Notes under the pieces: model-generated | What the model was told of the DNA's origin: nothing | Databases searched by the model: none | What the model saw: only the letters and a program-made list of their open reading frames with translations | Source: Rhea pennata | Lineage: Eukaryota; Chordata; Aves; Rheiformes; Rheidae | Assembly: GCF_028389875.1 (NCBI RefSeq) | Contig: NC_084674.1 | Location: 10,511,501 to 10,575,500, forward strand | Direction of reading: 5' to 3' | Length of the DNA stretch: 64,000 nt | Shown here: positions 36,201-48,524 of the stretch, one piece after another | Position numbering within the stretch: position 1 is the stretch's first letter | How the letters are laid out: every line of letters starts with the position of its first letter | Program-made: the position numbers and the translations under genes

Positions 36201-39200
36201 TAGACCATAAAGTATTCATGCTTTCTCTTGAATAGAGATGGAGGTGTATGGGAACTGGTTTATCTCTTCTGGTTTGGGTTGTGGGACACATTCAGATGCT
36301 GTTCCGCATAACCTCATTTTCCTCTTTGTCTAGCAATGCAGTGAAAACATTGCTATACAAGTTTTGTAGTTTCTTTTTTAAAGCAACAGATTTAACATGA
36401 TATTGGTAAAGCAAGGCTGATTCAGAGAAGGCAAAGTTGTCAGACACCGATCCTGGATAAGTAATATTCCAAGCACACCACTTTCCTCAGAGCACACAGA
36501 TTGATGATTATCTAGAGTAGGTGAAATACAGGAGGAAAGGAAAAAAAAGAAAAGCACATCTGTTTGCACTTTTAACAGTGTGCGTTTTTACTAGAAGGAG
36601 AAACAGAATACCCTTGCCAGGGAAAAGGTGCTATCACATAGCTCTGTGCTTGTGTGCTCACACCTCTGCACTCATTACTGCCTCCTCTTGCAAGACCAGC
36701 AACAAGGTCAAGAGATAAGCGCTTAATGCTTTACTTCCAGGCATGGTCAATGTAGGTCATGGCTGAGATGCATCCATAAGGGGGAGAGCATGTGCCTTTG
36801 ACTCATATTTAGCCCCAAAGAAAGAGAACATCAAGGGAATGCCTAAAGTTTGTTAACATAACATGACTGTGTTGGGAATCAGAGTGGTTAAGTCCAAACC
36901 AATACTAAGACTCCCAGTGCTAAGACTCAGGCTACAAAGATGGTAACATATTTAATCATCCTGCAGCAGAGGATGCTAATAACCACAGCCAATTCTGTTC
37001 TAAAATTCATCACTACAGATTGCCGTAGCATTAAACACAGTAGATGGCCATCCTTGTGGCCCATCGCACACCAGGTTACTACAAGTGACAGGCAAAACAA
37101 AAGCCTGCTACTTCTTTAGTCTGGTTTGGACCATTGATGGGATAGGTTGCACACTGGTGTTCCTCGTTCAACCCAGGGAAGACCTGTTTGCACGCCCGCC
37201 TGCAGCATGGAGATCGTGACAACAGCCTGCTCTGATTGTTACGCTCTTCCCAGGTTCCTGATTAAGTGCTTCATGGCAGCTAGTGCTGGCCAGCCCGTTC
37301 CACCATCTGTCACATACTTGTCTTCAGCGAATCCCAGGAAGTGTCCAGCCAAGGACAAGTTGGATTTTCTCAGTGCAGACATTTATGTGAAGGCCTACGA
37401 ACAGACGGCAATCAGGTCAGTAAGCAGGAAGGGAGGGGAGCTTTCCGTCCGGTATCGGAAACGTGTTGGAGTTCAGCTTCTTTCAAAAGAGGTAGAACAA
37501 TAAATTCAACAAGAATTGACACCACCTGCCCTTGAAAAAGAAAAGGAAGACTTAACCCCTCACACAGGATTAACCTGCATTTCAAACATTGATATCAAAC
37601 TTCCACATTCAGAACAGCAGAAGTTTATGCCATGTGCTATATACAACAACTACACCCCACGCAGAGCCGATGGCACTCTGTAAATAAAACCCAAGGCACG
37701 TCAGGGAGCTGTCATCCAGTAAGACCTTTAGGCAATTGAATCCTATGCAATTCTATACAGTAAGTTAAAATTTCACATACCTGAAAGCCTGATGTTTCTT
37801 TTCAAATAATATTGCAGCAAACACAAACCCTCACACACTCTCTGTAGCTGTTCAACTACTCAGTCAATTATTCAACACAAATAAAAATGCTATCATGAGT
37901 GGTCTCATCCGTAAGTATTATGTGCACATTTATAGGTAGCATATGTATCATCTCTGCAAACCACCTAAACAGACAAATTTGATGTCATTCAAAACTGTGT
38001 AAACAGGAGCAGGATTTGGATCCCTGTGTAGAAGAGTAGAAACATGATGTAACGTATGTTTGATATTATTGTCACTTTCTTTTATTTTGCACACTTCCCC
38101 CTTCCTACCTTCCCCCCCCAAAAAAAGCCCTCAGAGGGCTCCCAGTAAACTACAGTGGGAGCTGTGGAAGGTGGACATCCCTTAGTACCTGGGTGGTACG
38201 GGCACTTTGCTCCAATTTGCACTCAGATAGCTCATTTTGCATAATCAGAGTTCTCTTGCACGAGGTATAGACAATGAGGAATTTCAGAAATACCATCTTG
38301 CTGTTGATCACACACGGGGCTGAGTAGGAAATGAGTGCATGTGGGCTAGAATATTTAAGTAAGTTTTTTTTTCAAATTTCCCAGACTCTTAAGCAGCAAC
38401 GCAGCTAAACTACAGCGCTTGACCCAGTCAGGAGTCGACGAGCACGAAGCCTGGAACCAGTGCACGGTAGAGCTGGCAAAGGCTGCGAAGGTTAGTGCAA
38501 CCTCTGTGTTTGTTACACGTACGTGGTTACAACAGGCATTAGAAACAGCACGGTTAGCCTGAAAAGGTCTCGACACCATTTTTTGTTTAATGCTAGCATC
38601 TAAAGGGACACCACTAAGACCAGGGTACCACTGTGCTCTACACAGTAGAAATTCACAGTAAAAACTAATTCCTGGCGTGAAGAGACCAGGAAGGAAAATG
38701 CAGGACAAAGTAGAAACATATGGGAGAAGGAACATGCGTGTGGTTATGCTGCACCTGCAGCGGAGCCAGCCCTCCCATGGCCTGCAACCAGAACCCACCA
38801 TCTCCACCTAATGCCCATTTTTTACAAGAATCTGCCGTTTTCTGGCTCTCAGTGAAAGCCTCCCCTCAGTCTGCCTGCTGAAAGCTAGGGCAAAACGCAC
38901 CTGCTATTTCTTACATCTTCTGCTCTCAAAAGGAAAGATAAACACAGTGAAAACAACAAAAAGCAGTGGTGAGGCCAATGTCTAAATTACTGCTGGAAGA
39001 AATCAAATCAGCAAAGTCAAATTAACAAGATGCCCCAAAATGATTCCTTGTTTACATGGCTTAAGCAGGCAAAATACATTCCTTCTGCTGAAATAGGGTT
39101 GGGACAACAGCATTATTTCCCCAGAACATCCCGCAGGGGATTACTGCGACGTGGTACACAATTAAACACAAAAGAAAACAAGGAACAAAAAGAAGCCCTA

Positions 39201-42200
39201 TATTTAAACAAAAACAAAACCACTGATATTTTAGTATCTGTAGGACACAAAATCCTATTTTTAATAAGTAGTCAAGTGAAACTTATCTGTAATTACAGTA
39301 GATCTTCCTTCTTCCTAAACTGAGGAGAGGAGGATTTTGGAACAGATCTGTGGCTTATTTTACCTTGCTTCAATTTTTAATGAAAAACATCTTGGTGTAA
39401 TGTATGGCTCAGCCTGAGCCAACCCAGGCTGAAACAGGAGAGGAGAGCACCAGTAAACAAAACTTGGGGGAGGGGTTAATTGGTTTCCCAGTAATTGTTC
39501 AACTGTAAATACATTTATAGTGGAATGAAACTAAAGCGTTCCTATTCAGAGATTACCTCTAAGAAAATAAATAAATAAATAAAAACTTTCTGACCAGTAC
39601 TCCCTGTGCACAAACCTGAAAAAAGCAGTTTCTTCCCATACTTACTCAAATCAGTGGCAAAAGTGTCTGGACTGGAGAGAAGGGGATACCACGTGTCAGA
39701 GGAGGAACTTGAGTATGGTTATCTCTGATGGGCAAGAAGGAGGATTTAGACAGAAGACTAGAAGACAGAAAGAAACCATTTCCAAAGAGCCTAACATATA
39801 CAAAGGCTTAGCTATGATATTTTCAGTGACAACTGTACTGCTAAGCATCCTAGACTTTTCAGGAAACAGGATCTGGACCCCTTGATATTTCAAGAGGAGG
39901 AAGATTCTCCCCAAAACCTTGAGCTCTCCCCATAACTTTAAAAATCCGATGGCCTGCTACCTTCTTGAAGCACTGCTGTATTTACTTCTTGTTCCACATC
40001 TTCCTTGAAGAGCTGTCCACGCTACTGCCGTGGCAGCAATGCAAATGAACAGCTGCCAGCTCTCAGCTGGGTAGTGCAGACACTGCTTACGGCTTTGCTG
40101 TGGACTCCATATAGGTTAATTGCTTGAGCAGTCACAAGATACCTCCTTCCTCCAAACAGGTTGGGTCAGCTGCTTTACTTACTCTGGAGCTCAGCTGTAC
40201 TAAGTTAGTATTTCTATGTTTCATCTTCTTCTGCAACAATTAATGTTTTCCAGTGCTGAAGCCTCATAGACACTAAGCACAAGGTCTTTAACAAAATGCA
40301 TTTCCTTGTTGATATATAACCAAGATACTGTTTGCTAGAGATTAACACAAGTACATTCTGATGTGTTTCTGTCATACAAACTCTCTGGGGTATTCATCAA
40401 AAATATTTAAAGTACTATCACAATTTCTGAAGCAGTTTGCTAGCATTTACAAATACCACTGTGTTGACTGTTCACATCCCCAACACTTTTCTCTGCTGTA
40501 GCAATAAGACATGAATGCAGAAGGTCTAGTCAAACAACAAACAAAGAGTACAGACCGGAAAATTGCCAGGGAAACCAAAAGTTTATACATATATATATAT
40601 ATATATATATATAATATTCTTTGCAAGAACATTTGAGTCACTTGGCCTGCTAAAAGGGTTAGAGGTGTATTCACTGTTGATTGTATTTGTTTTCCAGGCT
40701 CATTGCCACTACATCACTGTGAAAAACTTTGTGGAAACTGTGGAAAAACTTGACCACAAGGCTGGTATCCAGAAGATTATGAAAAATCTTTGTGACCTCT
40801 TTGCATTACATGGTATCTTCTCAAACGCAGGAGACTTCTTGTATGATGGATACTTATCTGAAGCTCAAATGGACCTGGTCACAGCATCATACCTGGACCT
40901 CCTGGCTGTCATTCGGTGAGTTGCTCTAGCGTGAGAGGGGAGACACAGCTATTCAGTTTGTTCCTGTGACAAATACAGAATGGTACTGCTGTACCTCTAG
41001 CAACATTTCCAAAGTCAATCTCACTTCACTCGGTTTTATTTTCATTGCCTGACAGCATAAGAAATTGATTGAAATATCTACATAGAACTCATTTTCACAG
41101 CAAAAGAAATCTAAGCATCTAGCACGCCTGTAGTCACTGAATTCAAGTTCTATAACATTAAATCTTGAATCATAAATCAAGAAATCCTAAGCACTCTCTA
41201 CCATTTGCAGTAGAGAGAAAGCAGTCAAATACGTAGTCAGCGCCGCACTGGCAGGAGGGAGCCGCAGCAGCCGCCGAGCACTGACTGCAAAATCTGCTTA
41301 GGCAGCAGCTAGCACAGCCTACCCTGTCGCCCTGGCTGAGCTGTAACTGGTACCCAGATGAGTCTGACTAGCGCTGGTTCAGATGCATCTGCTCAACACC
41401 ATACTGACAACACAAGGTACAGCACAATCACACTTAAATACACCCCATATCACACCTGGTTGTAATTCTAGGTTTACAAGAAAGTTTTCTAAGCTTGATC
41501 TGCTTGTAAAGAACACTTGTTACATGCCACATGACCTCTGAAATATGCTAACGTTTCAGTTTGCCACAAAGCACAGAAAGTCATTTTCACAAAGGCTTCA
41601 TCTTTCACTCTGTGGTGCTGGCTGTTGGCAGGAGAACACAGAGAAGTGAGTTGCTACTGCATGCAAAATCCTACTTCAGTCAGCTGGTGGGAAACAAGAA
41701 TACACCATAACCAACAGCTGAACAGGAGTGAGCCAAACAGCAGGTATTTTCAGAACCAACCACAGAACTGAAGAGCAGATAAGCTTAGGATTCATTTTCA
41801 GAAAGTCCATAATTTCATATAGTTGTCTTTGGAATTCATTTTAACTTCTCAGTATTAGACCATGCCTTGTTAACAGGATTCAAGAAAGGAGAGGGTATTT
41901 ACCTGCATAAAGTCAGTCATTTAGGATTAGGAAAAAAAGATATAAACATTTCTGATTTGGGGGAAAAAAATAGCAGCTCTTCCCCATGAGGAACTCAAAG
42001 ATGCAAACGACAGCTTTTGAGCAAGCAAAGCCACTGCACATCCCTGTGCCTTACACCCTCGGTGCAGCCAGCAGCACTTCCTACCCCCGCAACAACAGCA
42101 AGGTAAGAAAAAAAGAAACCACCTCCTGCTCAAGAGATGCTGATAAAGCACAGCTGGAAGTGTCATTACATACTTGCCCGTATCTCCTGCTTTTCTCTAG

Positions 42201-44217
42201 CTAGCTGTTGCTGACCACTGTCAGAGATGGGCCACTGAACTAAATGGGCCCTTGGCCTGACCCGGTTCAGGGCTGCTTTGTTCTTGGAGACGCGGTGACC
42301 AGAGCAGAAGGCCTGGGCGCCCCATGGCAGCTTAACAGCAGTACTTAAGGGCAGATGAAGAGTGGAGATCAGCAAAGCACTTTAGATCAAACTAGCAATA
42401 ACCGTGTTCCATTTTGTAAGACATATAGCAGGAGAGGAGCAGGAAAACAAAAAACAAACAAACAAAAAAGTGGAATCTGCTGACAAAACAGCCTGACACA
42501 AATTGAGTCCTAGGGACTGACTGACCCCCCAGAGGTTTCGAGACTTGCAAACACCCGTTCACCAATACAGGCAACTTAGTGCTTTAATAGAACGTACCAC
42601 TGAGGAATCAGAACAAGCAAGATTTTCCTTACGATTTAGGCAAGAGGGAACATCAGTGAAAGAATTTGGGACGGAGGAACTTGGACAACTGACTTACTAG
42701 TTCACCTCCAACTTATTTTCCCTCTCCCGCAAAACGGTGTCTACCTCATTAATATGAATGCGGTTCATCTCCTCCTTAGGAAAGATGCTGTTCCACTAGT
42801 AGATGCTTTCGACTTCACAGATAAGAGCTTGAATTCTGCACTCGGCAGTTACGATGGACAGGTTTACCAACGGCTTTACGAGTGGGCTCAGAAGTCACCA
42901 ACCAACCAGCAGGTATGGATGCCAGATTACAGCCAGGCAGCTTTTGTATTAGCCGTGGTAGAAATTGTTTACTTTTCTTTTTAATTAGGCAAGGCAGATA
43001 AAAGTAAGCAGAATAAGAGCCTTTAATTCTTAGTATCCCATTCTGAACCGTGAACTGTGATACTCATTATGCCAACTACCGTCTTAGCTCAGACATTTAA
43101 CAGCTCAGGGCCTAGACCCCATCACTGCTATGAACTCAAAGCAGTCAGTGGGGCCCCGTGCAAGCATTCGTGTCAAACATACATGTCCCATAGTGGAGGG
43201 GGAGGTAGGAGACAGCAGGTCACAAAAGCCATTTAGCTTCAATTCATACGCAGAACAAACCGCTGCCAGGCAAGAGGAAACTCATCCGCACCCTTTAAAG
43301 TAACATCACATCATCCACTGAAGAGCTCTGCTGCCCATTTGCAACTAACCCTATCCCTCCCCGCGAGCAGCAGACAGGATCTTTCAATCACTAGTACTCA
43401 ACCAGTGGTTGAGGAACCAGTGCTGTGGGTGCTGCAATCCATCACTAAGATGTCGAATTTGTGCTAGGGAGTTGGATCGTTGTGCATCGCCAATGTGTTT
43501 TGGTTTTGTTTTTTCTAAACTTGTGACACTGTGGTAATAATGTACAAAATAAGCTTTAAAAAAGGCTGTTTACATGATGGGTATTACTGAACAACTCTAG
43601 GTGGCTGCAAGAGCCATAAATAGCAAGTTGTTTTCCTTTGACTAGTACCTTTACTAGTGTATTTTTAAAAATATTTTTAATGGAAAAGAGTACAAAAGAT
43701 AAGCAAGGCAATTTCACCCTTCATGGTCTTTAGCATTTTACTTTCACTTCTTAATTCATCCACACTGTGGAGTAATGTAAAACCTTGTATGATGCAAATA
43801 GCTACTGCTCTGTTTGAAAACTCATCTTACCTTAAGTGAGATTTTTACTGTGGTAATCAGCCCTCCCTTTGGAATTATACAGGTGAGCCCAAAATTTGCC
43901 TTTAGCAAATATCCAAGTTCAAGCACATTTTTTTTGAAGTTAAATTGTATGCTATCCCATTTAAGGTAAGAAGCATTGTGTACTGGTTACAGAGGACAGT
44001 ATATTTTATAGGGAGATCTTGCATGTAGTTGTAGATTTTTAAAGTCATCTACCTTTCTATGTTTCAGAGATCATTCTTAAATAAACATATATATATATAT
44101 AGCCTGCTCCCTCTTCTTAATTGTCAATAATTAATACATTCTCTTTCTGAATAGGAGAACCCAGCTTATAGAAAGTATTTGAAGCCACTTCTTCAGAACA
44201 CACTATCAAAATTATGA
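27361..44217 (+). CDS. ACOX2: ACOX2, peroxisomal branched-chain acyl-CoA oxidase (14 coding exons)
   Basis: Coding exons: 27361-27520, 28561-28723, 31148-31299, 31806-31913, 32606-32725, 33213-33328, 33739-33911, 35044-35206, 35888-36078, 37254-37415, 38385-38490, 40698-40915, 42780-42912 and 44155-44217. The sum is 2028 nt (675 aa; human 681). Every junction keeps phase with GT-AG sites. The ATG has a strong context (A at -3, G at +4), and an acceptor just upstream (about 27344/27347) suggests a non-coding leader exon. Family marks are [14 protein letters not shown] near the N-terminus, YAQTELGHG and KWWPGD in the FAD/substrate core, GDIGPKM with [16 protein letters not shown], and [11 protein letters not shown] whose first glutamate (residue 437) matches the catalytic base. 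The C-terminus SKL is a PTS1 peroxisome signal. The enzyme uses FAD and O2 to desaturate the CoA esters of bile-acid intermediates and 2-methyl fatty acids, releasing H2O2. No damage is seen. Confidence 0.97.
28130..28280 (+). mobile_element. Possible old CR1/L3-like LINE fragment
   Basis: The segment with 'aaaaagggaccagtgtgatc' followed by 'gtccagactgac' resembles the 3' region of an old sauropsid CR1 family ('agggaccattgtgatc...tagtctgacc'). It is diverged and its ends are uncertain. It lies in ACOX2 intron 1. Confidence 0.45.
29845..29877. repeat. Poly-T tract
   Basis: Thirty-three consecutive Ts in ACOX2 intron 2. Confidence 0.9.
30222..30252. repeat. Poly-T tract
   Basis: Thirty-one consecutive Ts in ACOX2 intron 2, ending in TTAG, which mimics an acceptor. 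No exon follows. Confidence 0.9.
35674..35698. repeat. Poly-A tract
   Basis: Twenty-five consecutive As in ACOX2 intron 8. Confidence 0.9.
40587..40614. repeat. (AT)n microsatellite
   Basis: About 13 AT units roughly 85 bp upstream of ACOX2 exon 12. Confidence 0.9.
42200..42295 (+). mobile_element. Possible CR1-type LINE 3' fragment
   Basis: The stretch 'gaactaaatgggcccttgg' followed by 'cctgacccggttcaggg' and 'tgttcttgg' resembles the tail of a reptile/bird CR1 family ('ctagatggacctttggtctgacccag...gttctta'). It is diverged and lies in ACOX2 intron 12. Confidence 0.5.
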
Positions 44218-44798
44218 AGACCATGATCTAAGCCAAGGACACAAGTTTCCTCCTGTTCTTTGCGCAGCAGCACATTTATACAGCATCAATAATGACTAAT
44301 CAGAGATGATTAATCAGCTACTTACTTGCAGTTGCCACCGCATGAAACAAGATTCTTAACCAATCGTTTGCATTTAATCACGGGCAGAAGCCAAACAACT
44401 CTTGAGTGGTATCCACTATTGCATAGCAGGAATAGCCTTATTTTTCTCTTTTCTAACCTGAAGTGTCCAGATAGCAGTAGAAAATAAGTCATTTGGCATT
44501 TCCTATTCTTCTTCCAAATATACTGTGCTCAATATAAAGAAAACCCTCAGCTGGTTACAACCATACAGCGGTTCCCCAAAACTAGCAAACTATCTTTGCT
44601 AAAAGGTTCAAGCAAGACAAAATTATGATCCTTAGTTTCTGGGAACAACTTGTTCTCTTAAATCACGTCTACTAGAAAATGCTCTTGTCTGGGCAATGAA
44701 AATAGTTCTTAGCTTGTTCAGCTGTGATGTATCTCTGGTTAATGAAGATTCAGACGCAGCTGAGGTCAACTCCAGTCTGTGCCACTTACCTTCCCATT

Positions 44799-44847
44799 AA
44801 TAAAGCTTATCTTAACTGTCTTTCTATAAACCTTTGGCTCCAATAAA
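44799..44847 (+). terminator. ACOX2 poly(A) signals
   Basis: Two canonical AATAAA hexamers, 44799-44804 and 44842-44847, lie about 580-630 bp after the ACOX2 stop codon. Either would give an ordinary 3' UTR. Confidence 0.6.
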
Positions 44848-44869
44848 GCGTATTATTTGGAATACTGCT

Positions 44870-45910
44870 TCTCTAATTACTATACTTCATAATTACATAA
44901 AGGGCAGGCTGATTCCAGCCACTTGTTAATTTACCAGTAAATGAAGTGTTGCAAAGAACATATCTGAGTATTATCAATTATAACTGGACACCAGTTTAAC
45001 ACAGATAGTTCATATCACATGCAGATTTAGTAAACAACTGTCTTTCCTGAGCTTCCTCACTTCAGCTTGCTTTGTTTTTTCCTTTAAGTAAAATAAACTT
45101 TTACTGCCAGTTAGTATAAAAGTCAAAACCCCTACAATGTATGAAGAGGAGAGACAAAATATGACAGAAGAATACACTCCTGAGACAGGCCTCCTAACTG
45201 AGAGAAGGAGCAGGAAAAGCTCCAGGCTTCAAGAACCAGCTACTACGGTAGAAATCCAGACTGCCTCTCAGCATCCCCAAAGAACTGTGGTCCACACAGG
45301 CCAAAGAGCAAACCAATTACAGTAAGAAACTCGTGTGACAAGAATCTCACAGAACGCGATTCAACCAAAACAGACATCAACTCTCTTATTCCCAACAGCA
45401 TTCAAGTCGGAGTACAACCAGAAATTCTATAAATAATTGACAAAGCAGCCAGGGTAATCAGAAATGCCTCCATGAAAATGAATAAAAACACAGAGCGAGT
45501 GTGCCTTGGCTTGAATGGCACCAGAAACAGCACGCTATGGTTAGAACATGCATAAACAGTCATCAGATAAATTGAGGATGAACTGGGTAACGCTACTTCG
45601 TGGCTACAAGTATTTAGGCTGTTTATGTTTCCTCTGTCTCTATCCCTTTTTAACCAGGACAAATACTTGCCATCCTGTTAGTCAAAATGCATAATTGTCA
45701 ATACACACAAGTTGCTTCTATAATGATAACAGTTGGATTAACTGATTAAGATAAAAAAGAATAAAAATGAACAAAGTATGTCAGTAACAGGGGAGAACGG
45801 AGCCCTACTAGAGTGTCTGTACTCTCTCCAGCACTGAAAAAGTTTCTGCATTTTGTTTACGTATTAGAGTTCTAGAAGACAAAAAAAAATACAAAATAGT
45901 ATTCTATATT
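44870..45910. other. Intergenic stretch between convergent ACOX2 and KCTD6
   Basis: AT-rich sequence with no supported exon. A 62-codon plus-strand open frame at 45137-45325 has no recognisable features and is taken as chance. Confidence 0.5.
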
Positions 45911-45917
45911 TCACATA

Positions 45918-45923
45918 TTTATT
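45918..45923 (-). terminator. Candidate poly(A) signal of KCTD6
   Basis: The minus strand reads AATAAA about 700 bp past the stop. Other minus-strand AATAAA copies are at 46177-46182 and 46567-46572. The last is only about 48 bp after the stop codon and is unlikely to be the main site. Confidence 0.35.
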
Positions 45924-46619
45924 AGCTTCTTGCTGGCAGGCATTACACTTGGGAATAATATTGCACCAGGCATTAAAAATATGAATTCTACCACAGGGAC
46001 ATTTTGCATCCAGAATCCAATATAAATATTTCTAATCATATTTCCATGGCTACAGATAATATTTGGTTGTTTGATTTATATGCATAGAAAGAAACAGTTG
46101 TCATAACTGTAAGAAACTGTACTTATCAAGTACTTTTAAAGGGTGGGACCTGTTTTCCTAGAATATTACAATACTGTTTATTGATTTAGAAACTAAATTA
46201 GTCTACATGATAGCAGCTTTTCTCCAACTGCCTCTTAAATTCTGTTTGTTTCTTACTCCCAGTGGCATAGCATTAGAAGGATTAGAAACCATTTAAACAG
46301 AGGTAATTTTAGCACTTTAAATTGCATCAGAGAATTGTGTTAATGACACAAAATACCCTATTGTACTAATCCTTTGACTCCCTCTTTCAAACAGAAAAGG
46401 TGTCTTGACTCAACAGGCACATGCATGTTTTTTTCTGGACAGGACAAAGAGACAGAGCTGCTAGAGAACAAAACTCCCGCAGTCCTTAAAGATTAACAAT
46501 AAATAGAAGTATAAAAAAAAAAAAAGCCCACATTGTTTCTTTCATCAAAATTCAGACTCTCTCGGGTTTATTGTTCAATTAAATTGCTAACCACTGAAAC
46601 AGCTCCTGTAGACTCAGAA

Positions 46620-48524
46620 TCAGTCATCTGTTTTCCGTGCCAATCTACAAAAAGTCCAGTTATGCTCCACTGTGTTTTCATTGGCACGCTCGCTCATATG
46701 ATGAACTCTCGTATTCCTGATCGTGAAGCCTTGCTTTGTGATGTACTCCATCAGATGGACTCGGAGCGACACTTCCTGGTGGTAATCACATGGCCCAAAA
46801 GTGAAGGAAACCTGGCAGTCCCTGGTGTCCATCATATGCTTATTCCACTTTGTAAAGTGGTTTGAAATGCCTTCCAGTAATGAGTGGACTTTTGTTGTGA
46901 TAGTTAGTTGTGTGATGATTACAGCCACAGGGTTGGAGTACTTGGAAAGCTTCCGGGTGCTGGACAGCTCTACCACTTCCTCAAAGGTATCCACAGGATA
47001 CAGCGGCTTGGGGTCATTAAGACACTGAATTAATGGTTCGATCTGATAGAAGTCTGCTTCTTTCCGAAGTAGATCAAACTCCTTGAAGTCCAGTGGCAAA
47101 GTCAGCTCTGAGGTCCTTAAAAAGTTAAGAACATAGCGGAAAAGTGGTCCATCTCTGTCAATAAAGTAATTGCCCTGAGAGTCCCTGGCAGTGGGGAAGT
47201 CTCCCCTGAACATGGCCCCAAGCATTGAGTCAGGATATCTCGTTAGAGTTGTGAGGGATGTTGTATACATGTGTCCACCCACATTTAGCGTGACTGGATC
47301 AGTCATCTAGAAAGAGAAATTGCAGAGTTTATTAAGCCACCTCAAGAGGATTCAATTATCCCACCAACACAAACGACAGATACTGTTTGAAAACTACAGA
47401 CTCCGGAAGGAATCTCATTTCTTCTGTATAATGTCTTTAAGCAGCGTTCAAACCTGAACAAATCCAAGCCACCTAGCAACAAGGCACGACTGGCAACTAG
47501 ACAGAGGAATACTTAGCATTCAGAAAGCACATTTCAGAATGCTTTAGAAACTTTAACTGGAAACATTCAGCTACTGCCATAGAAGTTTTGCATTTTTGCA
47601 ACAGGTTTTTTCCTATTCTACAGACGAGGAAATTAAAACGGAGAGATTTCCTGAAGAACAAGTTAGTCTGAATGAGACCAAACACTGCTCCTCAGTTTCA
47701 CAATCTGTCTCTTTCCAGAACAAAAACAAAAACAAAACACACCACCACCACCAACAAGAATCTGCTGAACTTAGGCTTACGACTCTTCCCCTCCCTCAAA
47801 GAGAGGCAGACAGCACAAATTTAGAAACACAACCAAGAACACACAATCAAAATAATTCATGCACTGGTTAAGACACATCATTAAAATATGGAAACAAAAA
47901 AGAATTTTCAGCTTTTAACTTGTGAAAAAACCCCACTTATTAGCAAATTAGTATGCTGCATAGAAGAGGGTGAAAAGCACCAAACCATTCTGCATCAGCT
48001 CCCAGATCACTCATGAGGAAGCAAGAGAGAAAGGAATAAAAATCCCATCTGGCTACCAATTCTGACAATCAGGACTCAGGCCAACCAGAGAAAAGAGACA
48101 TATGGATAGCAGTAGAATGTTTAGAGAAAGAGAAGAGGAGAAAAATAAGATGTGTTTGACTAGTTTGAGAAAGAGTTTACAAGGGAAAATATTTTTCTTT
48201 ATAAATAAAATGACAAAGTCCTTAAAACTACATGCACGAAGTGTAAACTATTTTCACTTACCATCTTTGCATATGAGAAAGATGGTAACAATGAGCTTAA
48301 AATGTCAATTAATACTTGCCCATTTTTAGCTAGGAAATATGAAGTCTCCCACAAATAGCACGTAAGGTGAAACAGGAGAGTATAAGTAAGCTGTTGTAAC
48401 ACACACGAACACAAACAGATCTGGCAGGATTCTTACTGATCTTGAGATCTCAGTTGTACTGCTCAGCACACAAGCATATTTATACTGGATCACTTACCAT
48501 ATATCCCCAGTCTCCATTATCCAT
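46620..48524 (-). CDS. KCTD6: KCTD6, BTB adaptor of CUL3 ubiquitin ligase (two coding exons)
   Basis: The first coding exon (48498-48524) encodes nine residues, MDNGDWGYM, and ends at a GTAAGTG donor. The second (46620-47306) follows a CTTTCTAG acceptor and runs from MTDPVTLNVGG to RKTDD and a stop. The total is 237 aa, the human length, with very few apparent substitutions against the human protein as I recall it. Residues about 12-110 form the BTB/T1 domain (TLNVGGHMYTTSLTTLTRYP, DGPLFRYVLNFLRT); the C-terminal part (TKVHSLLEGISN, VSFTFGPCDYHQEVSL) is the KCTD-specific substrate-binding region. KCTD6 (KCASH3) bridges CUL3 to targets such as small ankyrin-1 and HDAC1 and dampens Hedgehog signalling in mammals. 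A single-exon reading starting at 47306 would lose the nine N-terminal residues. The gene is convergent with ACOX2 and divergent from PDHB. Confidence 0.97.

Noticed and set aside
45137-45325. 62-codon plus-strand open frame between ACOX2 and KCTD6
   Set aside because: It is of chance length, has no domain, and sits in the presumed 3' flanks of two convergent genes.
46533-46865. 110-codon plus-strand open frame
   Set aside because: It is the antisense shadow of the KCTD6 coding exon.
47600-47665. MIR-like phrase 'ctacagacgaggaaatt' and a similar one near 51450
   Set aside because: The matches are limited to a short phrase, too little to call a SINE without an alignment search.
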